Shown in pieces: positions 17,984-27,501 of a stretch of DNA of 64,000 nt. Source of the stretch: Pseudomonadota bacterium (GTDB lineage: Bacteria > Pseudomonadota > Alphaproteobacteria > Rhodobacterales > Rhodobacteraceae); the NCBI GenBank assembly GCA_020161615.1, contig JAIUPD010000003.1, positions 124,001 through 188,000 of the forward strand, in the 5' to 3' direction. The translations under genes were made by a program, and so were the position numbers. Each line of letters begins with the position of its first letter. Within the stretch, counting starts at the first letter, position 1. The notes under the pieces are model-generated. The model ran no database searches. It was not told where the DNA came from and saw only the letters and a program-made list of their open reading frames with translations.

Positions 17984-18442
17984 ATGTCCGTCGACGATAC
18001 CGACCGCCGATTGCTGCGCCAGTATCAGGCCGATCCGTCGCAGCCGCTGGCCGAACTCGCCCGCCGCGCCGCCATGACCGAGGCCACGGCCTCGCGCCGG
18101 CTGGAACGGCTGCGCGCGCGCGGGATCCTGAAGGGCGTCGGCGCGGTGATCGACTGGCGCAAGCTGGGCTGGGAGGTCGAGGTCTCGCTCCGCATCACGC
18201 TGGACAAGACCGATCCCCGCGCCTTCGACGATTTCATCGCCGCCGCCCGGCATGTGCCCGAAGTGCTGGAGATCCAGACCTTCCTCGGCCGGGTCGATGT
18301 GCGCCTCAACGTCATCGCCCGCGACATGGCCCATTATCAGGAGGTCTATCGCACCCGCCTCCTCACCCTGCCGCATATCGCCGATCTCGAGGCGCTGATG
18401 CATGTGGCCGAGATCAAGCGCGGCGAGGCGCTGCCGCTGTGA
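17984..18442 (+). CDS. Lrp/AsnC family transcriptional regulator (first copy)
   Basis: A 152-residue feast/famine regulator. The N-terminal helix-turn-helix is DDTDRRLLRQYQADPSQPLAELARRAAMTEATASRRLERLRARGILKG. The C-terminal RAM ligand-binding domain runs from about residue 68 (VEVSLRITLDK) to the end. It is divergent from ilvC, so an amino-acid-responsive role in branched-chain synthesis is likely (inference). A second Lrp-type gene follows 361 bp downstream with the same orientation; the two proteins share layout but differ in much of the sequence. Confidence 0.9.
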   Translation: MSVDDTDRRLLRQYQADPSQPLAELARRAAMTEATASRRLERLRARGILKGVGAVIDWRKLGWEVEVSLRITLDKTDPRAFDDFIAAARHVPEVLEIQTFLGRVDVRLNVIARDMAHYQEVYRTRLLTLPHIADLEALMHVAEIKRGEALPL

Positions 18443-18803
18443 CCTCGATCCGCCCGCGCCTCCGCTTCCCACTCGCCCTGGCAGGGGCCAAGCCCAACCC
18501 GCCGCTCGCCCGCCGAACCACCCCGGCCAATCCCGCGCGCCCCGCCGCCAGTCGGCCGTGCGCCCCGTCCCGCTGTGCCCCACCCCGCCGTCTTCTAGGC
18601 GCTGCAGATATGGCCGGGGGCAGCGCTCGCCGCCCCGCCACAAGCGCGGGCCAACCCGGCACGAGCACGCGCCCCATCCCTCCCTTCTTTGCGCCCCAAA
18701 TATCCCGGGGGGTCCGGGGGGCAGCGCCCCCCGGCCGGTCGCCCGAGGAGACCGCGCCGAAGGCGCGGGGGACGAGGGCGAAACCCCTTCCCCGATCCCG
18801 CCG
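18443..18803. other. 361-bp intergenic region with composite repeat copy B
   Basis: No credible gene is visible. The first 240 bp are very C-rich. From 18684 to about 18790 lies a copy of the composite repeat (TTTGCGCCCCAAATATCCC, GGGGGGCAGCGCCCCCC hairpin, GGTCGCCCGAGG, end block ACGAGGGCGAAACCCC). In this copy the end block points at the start codon of the next gene instead of at a stop codon, which is unlike the other copies. No ribosome site is seen before the next ATG. Confidence 0.6.
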
Positions 18804-19259
18804 ATGATCGCGCTCGACGATACCGACCGCGCGCTGCTGCGGGCTTTGGCCGCGGATGCCACGCAAAGCGCCGGCGCGCTCGGACGCAGGCTCGGCCTCA
18901 GCCAGCCCGCCACCTGGCGGCGCATCAAGCGCCTGACCGACGAGGGCGCCATCGCCGGGCGTCGCCTGATCCTCGACCAGGCGGCGCTGGGCTTCGGCGT
19001 CACCGTGTTCCTGGGCGTCAGCCTGGCCGCCAAGGGCCGCGTCAGCCTCGAGGATTTCGAACGCGCCGTCTCGGCCATCCCCGAGGTGCAGACCGTGCAG
19101 CATGTCCTCGGCCTCTACGATTACCGGCTGCGGGTGGTGGCCCGGGACCTCGCCGATTTCGAACGCGTATTGCGGCGGCGGATCATGACCCTGCCCGGGA
19201 TCGGGGCGGTCGATGCCAATGTGCTCCTCAGCGAGGAACGCTTGCCGGGGCCGCTTTGA
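18804..19259 (+). CDS. Lrp/AsnC family transcriptional regulator (second copy)
   Basis: A 151-residue Lrp-type protein. The helix-turn-helix is ALDDTDRALLRALAADATQSAGALGRRLGLSQPATWRRIKRLTDEGAI and the RAM domain follows from VTVFLGVSLAAKG to LPGPL. It is about the same length as the upstream Lrp protein and they may form mixed oligomers, but this is only a possibility. The start codon follows the end block of a composite repeat, and no clear Shine-Dalgarno sequence is visible. Just past the stop are REP-like palindromes. Confidence 0.87.
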   Translation: MIALDDTDRALLRALAADATQSAGALGRRLGLSQPATWRRIKRLTDEGAIAGRRLILDQAALGFGVTVFLGVSLAAKGRVSLEDFERAVSAIPEVQTVQHVLGLYDYRLRVVARDLADFERVLRRRIMTLPGIGAVDANVLLSEERLPGPL

Positions 19260-19260
19260 G

Positions 19261-19423
19261 CGGTGGGGTGAAACCCCACCCTACGGGCGCCGCATAGGGT
19301 GGGGTTTCATCCCGCCATTGCCCACCCGCGACGCCCCGCAGGATGCGTGCCCGGACGCGCCGCACCGCGTGCGATTTCCGGCCGCCATCCCGCCCCCCGT
19401 AGGGTGGGTTTTCAACCCACCCC
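19261..19423. repeat. cluster of three REP-like palindromes
   Basis: The first, 19262-19284, contains GGTGGGGTGAAACCCCACC and is the exact reverse complement of the element inside the NAD(P)HX dehydratase gene at 51233-51255. The second, near 19293-19312, is TAGGGTGGGGTTTCATCCC. The third, near 19398-19421, is GTAGGGTGGGTTTTCAACCC. They fill the 176-bp gap between the second Lrp gene and the convergent TIGR02302 gene and may also serve as terminators. Confidence 0.75.
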
Positions 19424-19435
19424 GCAAGACGCCCT

Positions 19436-21964
19436 TCAATAGGGCTCGATCAACCGGTTGAGGTAATCTCGCTCGGCCTCGGGCCGTTCGCGTTCCGCCT
19501 GGCGGCGGCGGATCTCGTCCATCAGCTCACGGGCGCGCTCGCGCGGGTCCTCGCCCGGCACGACCGAGCCGAAATCGCCGCTCTGCGCCGAGGGGCCCAT
19601 CTCGCGCCCCAGCGGATCGCGCCCCGCCCCCTGGGCCTGCGCCTGGTCGGAGTCGCCCTCCGAGCCCGCGCGCTCGCGCCGGTCGGCGTCCAGGGCGTCG
19701 CGGAATTCGCGCAGACCTTCGCGCAGCGCATCCAGCGCCTCGGCCTGGCGCTGCAGGGCGCCGCGCATGTCGCCCTCTTCCAGCGCCTCGGCCGCCTGAT
19801 CCATGGCGCGGTTGGCCTCCTCGAGCGCCTGCAAACCCGCCTCGCCCTCGTCGGTGCCCTCGCCCGGCAGCTCGCCCAGCTGCTGCTGGCGCAGCCGCTC
19901 GCGCAATTCGCGCTGCCGCTCGGCCAGTTCGCGCATCGCCTGTTCGGCATCCTTGCCGGCTTCGCCCTGCTGGCCCTGTTGCCCTTGCTGACCCTGCTGC
20001 TGGCCCTGCTGGCCATCCTGAGGCTGGCCACCCTGGCCGAATTGTTCCTGCAATTGCTCGAAGGTCTCGTCCGCCAGGCCCTGCTGCTCACCCAGCGTGT
20101 CGCCCAGCCCCTCCATCGCCTCGCCGCCCGGCATCGGCTCGCCGCCCTCGCCGCGGGTCATCTGCAGATTGTCGAGCAGCGCGTTCAACTGCGCCATCAT
20201 CTCGGCCGCATCCTCCATCCGGCCCTCTTCCATGGCCTGCTGGATCGCGTCCATCATCTCCTGGATCTGGCTCTGGGTGATCCGCTCGCCCTCCTGCTGA
20301 CCGCCCTGGTCGCGCTGGTCGGCTTGCGGGTCCTCGGCATCGGGGGCCTGTTCGGCCAGCATCGCCATGTAGTCGCGCGTGGCCTCGCGCAGCTCGTCCA
20401 TCAGCTCCTGGATTTCCGAAGGATCCGCACCGCGTTCCATCGCCTCGGCCAGCCGGTCGCGGGCGCGTTGCAGCCGGTCGCGGGCATTGGCAAGCTCGCC
20501 CTCCTCCATCAGCAGCGCCAGATCCCAGAGCCGCTGCGCCAGCTCGTCGCGAGCCTCGGGCGTGAAGCTGTCGGACTCGAGCCGGGTCTCGATGAAATTG
20601 ACCGCGCCGCGGATCAGCACCGGGGCGTTCTCGTAGTGGAAGGCGCCCTCGGACCGATGCAGCATCGCCCGCATCAGCATCGCCGTGCGCCGCGCATTGA
20701 TGGCGTTCCACAGCAGGTCGCGCCTGAGTTCGATCAACGCCTTGGCCGCAGGCTCGAAGAAGCGTCGCCCGGGCAGGATCGCCGCCTCGGCCGGGCTTTC
20801 GCCCGCCTGCCCCGCCGCATCGACCGCGCGCAGGACCACCTGCACCGGCAGGTTGGCCCAGGGGTGCTGCGAGAGATCCTCGCGCAGCGTCTCGGTCAGC
20901 GACATGCGGTCGCCCGACATGGGCATCGGCAGGGCCAGTTGCAGCGGTGCGCGCGGCTCGGGATCCGGGGTCAGGCCATAGCGGCGGTCGATGGCGGCCA
21001 GATCGAGGGTGATCACCGCCTCGCCCCGGAGCACGCCGTAATCGTCGCTGGCGGTGAAGGGAAGTTCGGCCACGCCGCCCCGCGCGCGTTCCATCGGCCC
21101 CATGGGCAGGATCTCGGGCAGCATGTCGCGGGCGACAGCCACCTGCCAGCGGCGGCCGCTCGGCCCGTCGATGACGATTTCACCGCTCCGGCGGGCGTCG
21201 AATTCCAGCGCCTGCCCGGTCTCGTCGGCCTGCACGCCATCGGCCAGCGATTGCTCCAGCGTCAGGGCGCCCGGCGGGCCGTAGAACCGCAGGACGACGC
21301 GGCTGCCCTGTGGCACCTCGAAACTCTCGCGCTCGATCTCGTTGAGGTAGAGGCCCGGCCGACCGGTATAGGCGGGCGGCACGATCCAACCTTCCCAGCT
21401 GGGCCCGATGGCGGCCCCGGCGGCGCCCGGCATGCCGGCCAGCGGCCCCTGTTGGCCCGGCACGGCGAACAGGATCGCGACGGCGGCGGCGGTCAGCGCC
21501 ACCAGCCGCAGCGCATAGGGGTCACGGCGGGCGAGTTGCGGATCGGGGCGGACGGCGCGGGCCTTGGCGGCCTGGGCCTGCATCCGGGCACGGTGCGCCT
21601 GCCAGAGCGCGGCCGAGGCCGGGTCGGCGGCGCCCAGCGCCTGCGTATCGGTCAGCGCGGCCAGCGGACGGCCGGTCAATGTGCGGTCGAGCCGCGCCGT
21701 CGCCTCGGCCCGCGTGGGCCAGCGGAACCGCCACAGGCCCAGCGCCAGCGTCACCAGCATCGCCAGGCCGAAGGCCCCGGCGACCCAGAGTGCGGCATCG
21801 CCCGGCAGGCGCGTGTGCAGGTCGAAGGCCCAGAGCGCGCCCGCGATCAGCGCCAGCGACAGGGGCAGCCACAGCGCCCGTGCGACCCGTTCCGCCACCA
21901 TCCCCGCGCGTGTGAGCCACAGCGCGCGCGAAACGGGGGCGAGCGGGTCCTTGGGGTCCGCCAT
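19436..21964 (-). CDS. TIGR02302 family membrane protein (DUF4175)
   Basis: An 842-residue protein found in alphaproteobacteria. Two hydrophobic segments near the N-terminus (about 30-48 and 58-76) and one near 155-170 anchor it in the inner membrane. The middle is a soluble region rich in charged helices. Residues about 640-670 are a low-complexity Gly/Gln tract (repeats of QQG), followed by Glu/Arg/Gln-rich coiled-coil-like helices to the end. The function is unknown. It is the last gene of the argH-lysA operon, 12 bp after lysA. Confidence 0.88.
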   Translation of the reverse strand: MADPKDPLAPVSRALWLTRAGMVAERVARALWLPLSLALIAGALWAFDLHTRLPGDAALWVAGAFGLAMLVTLALGLWRFRWPTRAEATARLDRTLTGRPLAALTDTQALGAADPASAALWQAHRARMQAQAAKARAVRPDPQLARRDPYALRLVALTAAAVAILFAVPGQQGPLAGMPGAAGAAIGPSWEGWIVPPAYTGRPGLYLNEIERESFEVPQGSRVVLRFYGPPGALTLEQSLADGVQADETGQALEFDARRSGEIVIDGPSGRRWQVAVARDMLPEILPMGPMERARGGVAELPFTASDDYGVLRGEAVITLDLAAIDRRYGLTPDPEPRAPLQLALPMPMSGDRMSLTETLREDLSQHPWANLPVQVVLRAVDAAGQAGESPAEAAILPGRRFFEPAAKALIELRRDLLWNAINARRTAMLMRAMLHRSEGAFHYENAPVLIRGAVNFIETRLESDSFTPEARDELAQRLWDLALLMEEGELANARDRLQRARDRLAEAMERGADPSEIQELMDELREATRDYMAMLAEQAPDAEDPQADQRDQGGQQEGERITQSQIQEMMDAIQQAMEEGRMEDAAEMMAQLNALLDNLQMTRGEGGEPMPGGEAMEGLGDTLGEQQGLADETFEQLQEQFGQGGQPQDGQQGQQQGQQGQQGQQGEAGKDAEQAMRELAERQRELRERLRQQQLGELPGEGTDEGEAGLQALEEANRAMDQAAEALEEGDMRGALQRQAEALDALREGLREFRDALDADRRERAGSEGDSDQAQAQGAGRDPLGREMGPSAQSGDFGSVVPGEDPRERARELMDEIRRRQAERERPEAERDYLNRLIEPY

Positions 21965-21976
21965 GGAAATCCTCTT

Positions 21977-23242
21977 CTACAGCCAGGCCGGGATGGTATC
22001 GCGGGCGATCATCTCGTCATAGGTCGGGCGGGGGCGGATAACGGCGAAATGATCGCCCGAGACCAGCACCTCGGGCACCAGCGGGCGCGAGTTGTATTCG
22101 GACGACATCACCGCCCCGTAGGCGCCCGCCGAGCGGAAACCGACCAGTTCCCCCGCCTGCACCAGCGGCATGGCGCGCTGCTTGGCGAAAGTGTCGCCCG
22201 ATTCGCAGACCGGCCCGACTACATCGACCGCCACCTGCGGCTCGCCCGGCGCCGGTTCGACCAGCGGCACGATATCGTGGTGCGAGCCATACATCGCCGG
22301 GCGCACCAGATCGTTCATCGCCGCGTCGATGATGAGGAATTCGCGTTCCTCGGCCTTCTTGCGGTAGATCACCTGCGAGACCAGCATCCCGGCATTGCCG
22401 GAAATCAGGCGGCCCGGCTCGATCTCGATCTCGCAGCCCAGATCGCCCAGCACGCGCTTGACCATGGCGCCATATTCGACCGGCAGGGGCGGCGCCTCGT
22501 TGCCGCGGGTATAGGGGATGCCGAGACCCCCGCCGAGGTCCAGACGCTCGATCGTATGGCCATCCGCGCGCAATTCCTCCACCAGCCCCCGCATCTTGGT
22601 ATAGGCGGCCTCGAAGGGGGCAAGGTCGGTCAGCTGGCTGCCGATATGCATGTCGACGCCGATCACCCTGATCCCCGGCAACGCGGCGGCGCGGGCATAG
22701 ATTTCCCGCGCGCGGGAGATCGGCACGCCGAACTTGTCTTCCTTGCGGCCGGTGGAGATTTTCTCGTGCGTCTTGGCATCGACGTCCGGGTTGACCCTGA
22801 GCGTGATCGGCGCCTCCAACCCCATGGCCGACGCGACGGCTGAGAGGGCCTCAAGCTCGGGCTCGGATTCGACGTTGAACTGGCGGATGCCGCCCTCCAG
22901 CGCCATCCGCATCTCGGCTGGCGTCTTGCCGACGCCCGAGAAGACGATCCGCTCCCCCGGCACGCCGGCGGCCTTGGCCCGCAGGTATTCGCCGATGGAG
23001 ACCACATCCATCCCGGCGCCCAGATCGCCCAGCAGCTTCAGGACGGCGACATTCGAGTTCGACTTGACCGCGAAGCAGACCAGCGACGGCAGCGGCTCCA
23101 GCGCTTCCTTGAACAGCAGGAAGTGGCGGCTCAGCGTCGCGGCGGAATAGCAGTAAAACGGCGTGCCCACCGCGGCGGCAATGTCGGACATTGCCACATC
23201 TTCGGCGTGCAGATGCCCGTTGCGATAGAGAAAATGGTCCAC
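21977..23242 (-). CDS. lysA: diaminopimelate decarboxylase
   Basis: A 421-residue PLP enzyme (alanine racemase-like fold III) that makes L-lysine from meso-diaminopimelate, the last step of lysine synthesis. The PLP lysine is in CFAVKSNSN (about residue 59). Other family motifs are the phosphate-binding GGGLGIPY, EPGRLI, and the C-terminal CESGD with the active-site Cys supplied across the dimer, then SAGAYGAVMSSEYNSRP. It lies in an operon after argH, a micro-lipoprotein and a DUF2834 gene. Confidence 0.96.
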   Translation of the reverse strand: MDHFLYRNGHLHAEDVAMSDIAAAVGTPFYCYSAATLSRHFLLFKEALEPLPSLVCFAVKSNSNVAVLKLLGDLGAGMDVVSIGEYLRAKAAGVPGERIVFSGVGKTPAEMRMALEGGIRQFNVESEPELEALSAVASAMGLEAPITLRVNPDVDAKTHEKISTGRKEDKFGVPISRAREIYARAAALPGIRVIGVDMHIGSQLTDLAPFEAAYTKMRGLVEELRADGHTIERLDLGGGLGIPYTRGNEAPPLPVEYGAMVKRVLGDLGCEIEIEPGRLISGNAGMLVSQVIYRKKAEEREFLIIDAAMNDLVRPAMYGSHHDIVPLVEPAPGEPQVAVDVVGPVCESGDTFAKQRAMPLVQAGELVGFRSAGAYGAVMSSEYNSRPLVPEVLVSGDHFAVIRPRPTYDEMIARDTIPAWL

Positions 23243-23280
23243 GAAGGCCCCCGGATTGCGCGCGCGGCGCTGTCAGAAAG

Positions 23281-23583
23281 TCAATCCTGCCTGCGCAGGT
23301 ACAGATAAAGCGGCAGGCCGCAACTCACCCCGATGCAGAAGGTCGCCGGGATCGCCCAAAGGCCCCGCCACTGCCGCGTCCGGGCGCAGTCGACCACAAC
23401 CCAGAGCGTCAGGGCGATGGCGGCGATGGTCAGATCCCAGACGAGGCCCGAGGTCGCGGCATTGGCGTGCCAGGCCTCGACCATGCCCGACAGGGTGAAC
23501 CCGTGTTCGCCGAACCAGTCGAGGAACCAGGACATCGGATGCACCGCGCCCCAGAGCGCGAGCAGCAGCCAGACCGGCCTCAC
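23281..23583 (-). CDS. DUF2834 domain membrane protein
   Basis: A 100-residue protein with three predicted membrane helices: residues 3-22, about 48-65 and about 78-96. The sequence WDLTIAAIALTLWVVVDCARTRQWRGLW matches the DUF2834 family. Function unknown. It starts with GTG, overlapping the stop of the preceding micro-lipoprotein gene (GTGA), so its translation is probably coupled to it. A 38-bp gap separates it from lysA. Confidence 0.8.
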   Translation of the reverse strand: MRPVWLLLALWGAVHPMSWFLDWFGEHGFTLSGMVEAWHANAATSGLVWDLTIAAIALTLWVVVDCARTRQWRGLWAIPATFCIGVSCGLPLYLYLRRQD

Positions 23584-23693
23584 GATCCCTCAGCCCAGAA
23601 GGCCCGCAGATCCATGCCGCCCGGGGCCGAGGGCGGATCCCCTGCCCCGCAGGCCGCCAGGGCCAGCAAAGCCGCCCAGAGAAGGTGTTTCAT
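23580..23693 (-). CDS. 37-residue lipoprotein, LptM-like candidate
   Basis: A short frame missed by length cut-offs. The protein begins [18 protein letters not shown] and ends [10 protein letters not shown]. It is a complete lipoprotein signal with the lipid Cys at residue 15 and only 22 residues after it. It overlaps argH upstream by ATGA and the DUF2834 gene downstream by GTGA, which strongly supports translation. Small lipoproteins next to lysA or dapF in other proteobacteria (YifL/LptM) help the LPS-transport complex mature; their mature start CG-x-x-GP...P is partly similar to [10 protein letters not shown] here. The LptM assignment is inference. Confidence 0.75.
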   Translation of the reverse strand: MKHLLWAALLALAACGAGDPPSAPGGMDLRAFWAEGS

Positions 23694-25078
23694 GCCAGCG
23701 CCTCCTTCCAGCGCGCGACCTGCGCCTCGACATTCGAGGGGGCCGTCCCGCCATAGGAAACCCGGGAACGCACCGAATTGTCGACCCCCAGCACCGAATA
23801 GACTTCCTGGGTGATGCCCGGATGCCCCGTTTGCATCTCGGCCAGCGTCAGGTCCGGCAGGTCGCAGCCCTTCTTCTCGGCCAGCGCCACCAGCGAGCCG
23901 GTGACGTGGTGGGCATCCCGGAACGGCAGGTTCAGGCTGCGCACCAGCCAGTCAGCCAAATCCGTCGCGGTCGAGAAGCCCGAGGCAGCGGCGGCGGCCA
24001 GAACCTCGCGGTTGGCGTTCATGTCCTTGACCATGCCCTCCATCGCGGCGAGGCCCAGCATCAGGTTGTCGGCGGCGTCGAAGACCTGTTCCTTGTCCTC
24101 CTGCATGTCCTTGGAATAGGTCAGCGGCAGACCCTTCATCACCATGAAGAGCGCGACGGTCGCGCCCAGGATGCGGCCGACCTTGGCCCGCAGCAGTTCC
24201 GCCGCATCCGGGTTCTTCTTCTGCGGCATGATCGACGAGCCGGTGGTGAAGCTGTCAGACAGCCGCACGAAGCGGAACTGGGCCGAGGACCAGATCACCA
24301 GCTCTTCGGCGAAGCGGCTCAGGTGCATGGCACAGATCGACGCGGCCGCCAGGAATTCCAGCGCGAAATCGCGGTCCGAGGTGCTGTCCAGACTGTTCGC
24401 CGTCGGCCGGTCGAAGCCCAGCGCGGCGGCGGTCATGTGCCGGTCGATGGGGAACGAGGTTCCGGCCAGTGCGGCGGCGCCCAGGGGGCATTCGTTCATC
24501 CGCTTGCGGGCGTCCTGGAAGCGCGATTTGTCCCGCGCCAGCATCTCCACATAGGCCAGCATGTGGTGGCCCCAGGTGACGGGCTGCGCGGTCTGCAGAT
24601 GGGTGAAGCCGGGCATGACCCAGGCGGCCCCGGCCTCGGCCTGGGTCAGAAAAGCGCGCATCAGCCGGTCGATCCCGGCAATCGCCGCGTCGCATTGGTC
24701 GCGCACCCAGAGGCGGAAATCGACCGCCACTTGGTCATTGCGCGAGCGCGCGGTATGCAGCCGCCCGGCGGGTTCGCCGATGATCTCCTTCAGGCGGGAT
24801 TCCACATTCATGTGAATGTCTTCCAGCGCGGTCTTGAACTGGAAATTCCCCGCCTCGATCTCGTCCTTGACCTGCTGCAGGCCCGCGTCGATGGCGGCGT
24901 GGTCGGCCTTGGTGATGATGCCGGTCGCAGCCAGCATCGCCGCATGGGCGCGCGAGCCGGCGATATCCTGCGCATAGAGCCGCTGGTCGAAACCGATCGA
25001 GGCGTTGATCGCCTCCATGATCGCATCCACCCCACCGGCGAACCGGCCGCCCCACATGCTGTTCGCGCTGTCGCTCAT
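23690..25078 (-). CDS. argH: argininosuccinate lyase
   Basis: A 462-residue enzyme of the fumarase/aspartase superfamily that releases arginine and fumarate from argininosuccinate. The superfamily signature [12 protein letters not shown] is at about residues 280-291, and the segments [22 protein letters not shown] and [16 protein letters not shown] are characteristic. It is the first gene of a minus-strand operon and its stop overlaps the start of the micro-lipoprotein gene (ATGA). Confidence 0.96.
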   Translation of the reverse strand: MSDSANSMWGGRFAGGVDAIMEAINASIGFDQRLYAQDIAGSRAHAAMLAATGIITKADHAAIDAGLQQVKDEIEAGNFQFKTALEDIHMNVESRLKEIIGEPAGRLHTARSRNDQVAVDFRLWVRDQCDAAIAGIDRLMRAFLTQAEAGAAWVMPGFTHLQTAQPVTWGHHMLAYVEMLARDKSRFQDARKRMNECPLGAAALAGTSFPIDRHMTAAALGFDRPTANSLDSTSDRDFALEFLAAASICAMHLSRFAEELVIWSSAQFRFVRLSDSFTTGSSIMPQKKNPDAAELLRAKVGRILGATVALFMVMKGLPLTYSKDMQEDKEQVFDAADNLMLGLAAMEGMVKDMNANREVLAAAAASGFSTATDLADWLVRSLNLPFRDAHHVTGSLVALAEKKGCDLPDLTLAEMQTGHPGITQEVYSVLGVDNSVRSRVSYGGTAPSNVEAQVARWKEALA

Positions 25079-25208
25079 CCTGGCCCCCTGTCGCCTTGCG
25101 GCGCCGGTATACGCCCGGCCCTCCCGGCGTGCAATCAGCGCCGCGATTCACCGGGCGTTAACGAATTTCGCGTCAAAGTAGAAAAAACCCTCAGAAGGGA
25201 GTCTCCGA

Positions 25209-26042
25209 ATGCCCACGCCCCCGACCGCCGCCCTGCCCGAAGACGGCTACGACAGCCCGCTTTCCGTGGCCGACCGGATGCGCCAGCAGGACACGATCGA
25301 CATGGTGCGCCGCGCGCTGGACGAAAAGCGCGCGATGCTCGCCTATCAGCCCGTGGTGCAGGCCCGCATGACCAACCGCGCCGCCTTCTACGAGGCCTAT
25401 ATCCGCATCCTCGACGACAAGGGCCGGGTGATCCCCGCGCGGGATTTCATGGGCGCCGTCGAAACGCATGAAATCGGCCGCCGCATCGACTGCCTGGCGC
25501 TGGAACTGGGCCTCGCCGCGCTGGCGCAGGAACATTCGATCCGCCTCAGCGTCAACATGTCGGCGCGTTCCATCGGCTATCCGCAATGGCTGGCCACGCT
25601 GGAACGCGGGCTGCGCGCCGATCCGACCATCGCCGAACGCCTGATCCTGGAAATTACCGAAGGTTCGGCCATGCTGATGCCGGATCTGGTCACGGTTTTC
25701 ATGGCCGACATGCAGTCGCGCGGCATCTGCTTTGCGCTCGACGATTTCGGCGCAGGCTATACCGCCTTCCGCTATCTGAAGGATTTCTATTTCGACATCA
25801 TCAAGATCGACGGCCAGTTCATCCGCGGCATCGCCCATGACCCGGACAACCAGGTGCTGGCCGCGGCGCTGGTCTCCATCGCCCGGCATTTCGACATGTT
25901 CACCGTCGCCGAATCGGTCGAGAACGAGGAAGACGCGCGCTACCTGATCGACATCGGGTTCGACTGCCTTCAGGGCTATTTCTACGGCATCCCTTCGACC
26001 GAGGCGCCGTGGTTGACCTCGCGTCTGAGCAAGCTGGCCTGA
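25209..26042 (+). CDS. EAL domain cyclic-di-GMP phosphodiesterase
   Basis: A 277-residue stand-alone EAL protein. The signature is EAYIR in place of EALLR, and the other catalytic positions are present: Asn in SVNMSARS, Glu in LEITEG, the Asp pair in LDDFGAGYT, Lys in IIKIDG, Glu in VAESVE and Gln in LQGYFYG. It is therefore probably active in degrading c-di-GMP to pGpG in the cytoplasm. No sensor or membrane segment is present. GAAGGGAG precedes the ATG. It is divergent from argH and upstream of phaA. Confidence 0.9.
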   Translation: MPTPPTAALPEDGYDSPLSVADRMRQQDTIDMVRRALDEKRAMLAYQPVVQARMTNRAAFYEAYIRILDDKGRVIPARDFMGAVETHEIGRRIDCLALELGLAALAQEHSIRLSVNMSARSIGYPQWLATLERGLRADPTIAERLILEITEGSAMLMPDLVTVFMADMQSRGICFALDDFGAGYTAFRYLKDFYFDIIKIDGQFIRGIAHDPDNQVLAAALVSIARHFDMFTVAESVENEEDARYLIDIGFDCLQGYFYGIPSTEAPWLTSRLSKLA

Positions 26043-26223
26043 GCCCGCGAGCCTGCATCGTACCGGGGGCGCTACCGGCCGCGATACCGGCGGCGCTAAC
26101 GCCGCAAAACGGGGCAGTTCGCCTGCCATTTCCGCACTGCGGCATTGATTTGAGGGGGCGCCAGGCATAAACCTACGCCAGTCTCGCGGCCGGGCGGTCG
26201 CGCCAAACGCGAAGGGAGCCTCC

Positions 26224-27396
26224 ATGACCAACGTCGTTATCGTCTCTGCCGGCCGGACCGCTGTCGGTTCGTTCAACGGCAGCTTCGCCAATACGCCCGC
26301 GCATGAGCTGGGCGCGGCGGTCATCGACGCGGTCGTTGCCCGCGCCGGGATCGACAAGGCGGAAGTGTCGGAAACCATCCTCGGTCAGGTGCTGACCGCG
26401 GGCCAGGGCCAGAACCCGGCACGCCAGGCGGCGATCCTGGCCGGCCTGCCGCAGGAGGCTTCGGCCTGGGGCATCAACCAGGTCTGCGGCTCGGGCTTGC
26501 GCGCGGTGGCGCTGGGCGCCCAGCACGTGCAGCTCGGCGATGCGGCCATCGTCATCGCCGGCGGGCAGGAGAACATGTCGCTCAGCCCCCACGTCGCGCA
26601 TCTGCGCGCCGGCACCAAGATGGGCGACATGAAATTCATCGATTCGATGATCAAGGACGGTCTGTGGGACGCCTTCAACGGCTATCACATGGGCCAGACG
26701 GCCGAGAATGTCGCGCAGAAATGGCAGATCAGCCGCGAGATGCAGGACGAATTCGCCGTCGCCAGCCAGAACAAGGCCGAGGCCGCGCAAAAGGCCGGCA
26801 AGTTCAAGGATGAGGTGATCCCCTTCACCATCAAGTCCCGCAAGGGCGATATCGTGGTCGATGCCGATGAATACATCCGTCACGGCGCCACGCTGGAGGC
26901 CATGCAGAAGCTGAAGCCCGCCTTCACCAAGGACGGTTCGGTCACCGCCGCCAACGCCTCGGGCATCAATGACGGCGCCGCGGCCGTGATGCTGATGTCG
27001 GAGGCCGAAGCCGCCCGCCGCGGCCTGACCCCGCTGGCGCGCATCGCCTCCTACGCCACCGCCGGTCTCGACCCGGCGATCATGGGCGTGGGCCCGATCT
27101 TCGCCTCGCGCAAGGCGCTGGAGAAAGCCGGTTGGAACGCGGCCGATCTGGATCTGGTCGAGGCCAACGAGGCCTTCGCCGCCCAGGCCTGCGCGGTCAA
27201 CAAGGACATGGGCTGGAACCCCGAGGTGGTGAACGTCAACGGCGGCGCCATCGCCATCGGCCACCCGATCGGCGCCTCGGGCGCGCGGATCCTCAACACG
27301 CTGATCTTCGAGATGCAGCGCCGCGACGCCAGGAAGGGCCTCGCCACGCTGTGCATCGGCGGCGGCATGGGCGTTGCCATGTGCATCGAGCGCTGA
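26224..27396 (+). CDS. phaA: acetyl-CoA acetyltransferase (beta-ketothiolase)
   Basis: A 390-residue thiolase that joins two acetyl-CoA molecules to acetoacetyl-CoA. The nucleophilic Cys is in [14 protein letters not shown] (about residue 88), the His in [17 protein letters not shown] and the second Cys in [15 protein letters not shown]. The next gene encodes acetoacetyl-CoA reductase, so the pair makes 3-hydroxybutyryl-CoA for polyhydroxybutyrate and for the ethylmalonyl-CoA pathway. A PHA synthase gene is not in the window. Confidence 0.96.
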   Translation: MTNVVIVSAGRTAVGSFNGSFANTPAHELGAAVIDAVVARAGIDKAEVSETILGQVLTAGQGQNPARQAAILAGLPQEASAWGINQVCGSGLRAVALGAQHVQLGDAAIVIAGGQENMSLSPHVAHLRAGTKMGDMKFIDSMIKDGLWDAFNGYHMGQTAENVAQKWQISREMQDEFAVASQNKAEAAQKAGKFKDEVIPFTIKSRKGDIVVDADEYIRHGATLEAMQKLKPAFTKDGSVTAANASGINDGAAAVMLMSEAEAARRGLTPLARIASYATAGLDPAIMGVGPIFASRKALEKAGWNAADLDLVEANEAFAAQACAVNKDMGWNPEVVNVNGGAIAIGHPIGASGARILNTLIFEMQRRDARKGLATLCIGGGMGVAMCIER

Positions 27397-27425
27397 GGCG
27401 CCCGGATCTCGCAAGGAATTGCCAG

Positions 27426-27454
27426 GGGCGGGCGCAACTTTGTTGCGCCCGCCC
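27426..27454. terminator. hairpin between phaA and phaB
   Basis: Perfect 13-bp stem GGGCGGGCGCAAC / GTTGCGCCCGCCC with a TTT loop, 29 bp after the phaA stop. There is no long T run, so it may attenuate or stabilise the phaA message rather than end transcription fully. Confidence 0.65.
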
Positions 27455-27501
27455 ATTCATTTCGATAACAGAATTACAACGCCAATACCCAGGAGGAAAA
27501 T

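Noticed and set aside
19940-20060. Short repeats of the CTGCTGGCC/CCTGTTG type as a CRISPR or tandem repeat
   Set aside because: They encode the Gln/Gly-rich tract of the TIGR02302 protein in frame; there is no spacer-repeat structure.
19979-22843. Plus-strand frame of 954 codons
   Set aside because: Antisense to TIGR02302 and lysA, whose families are certain. No domain is seen.
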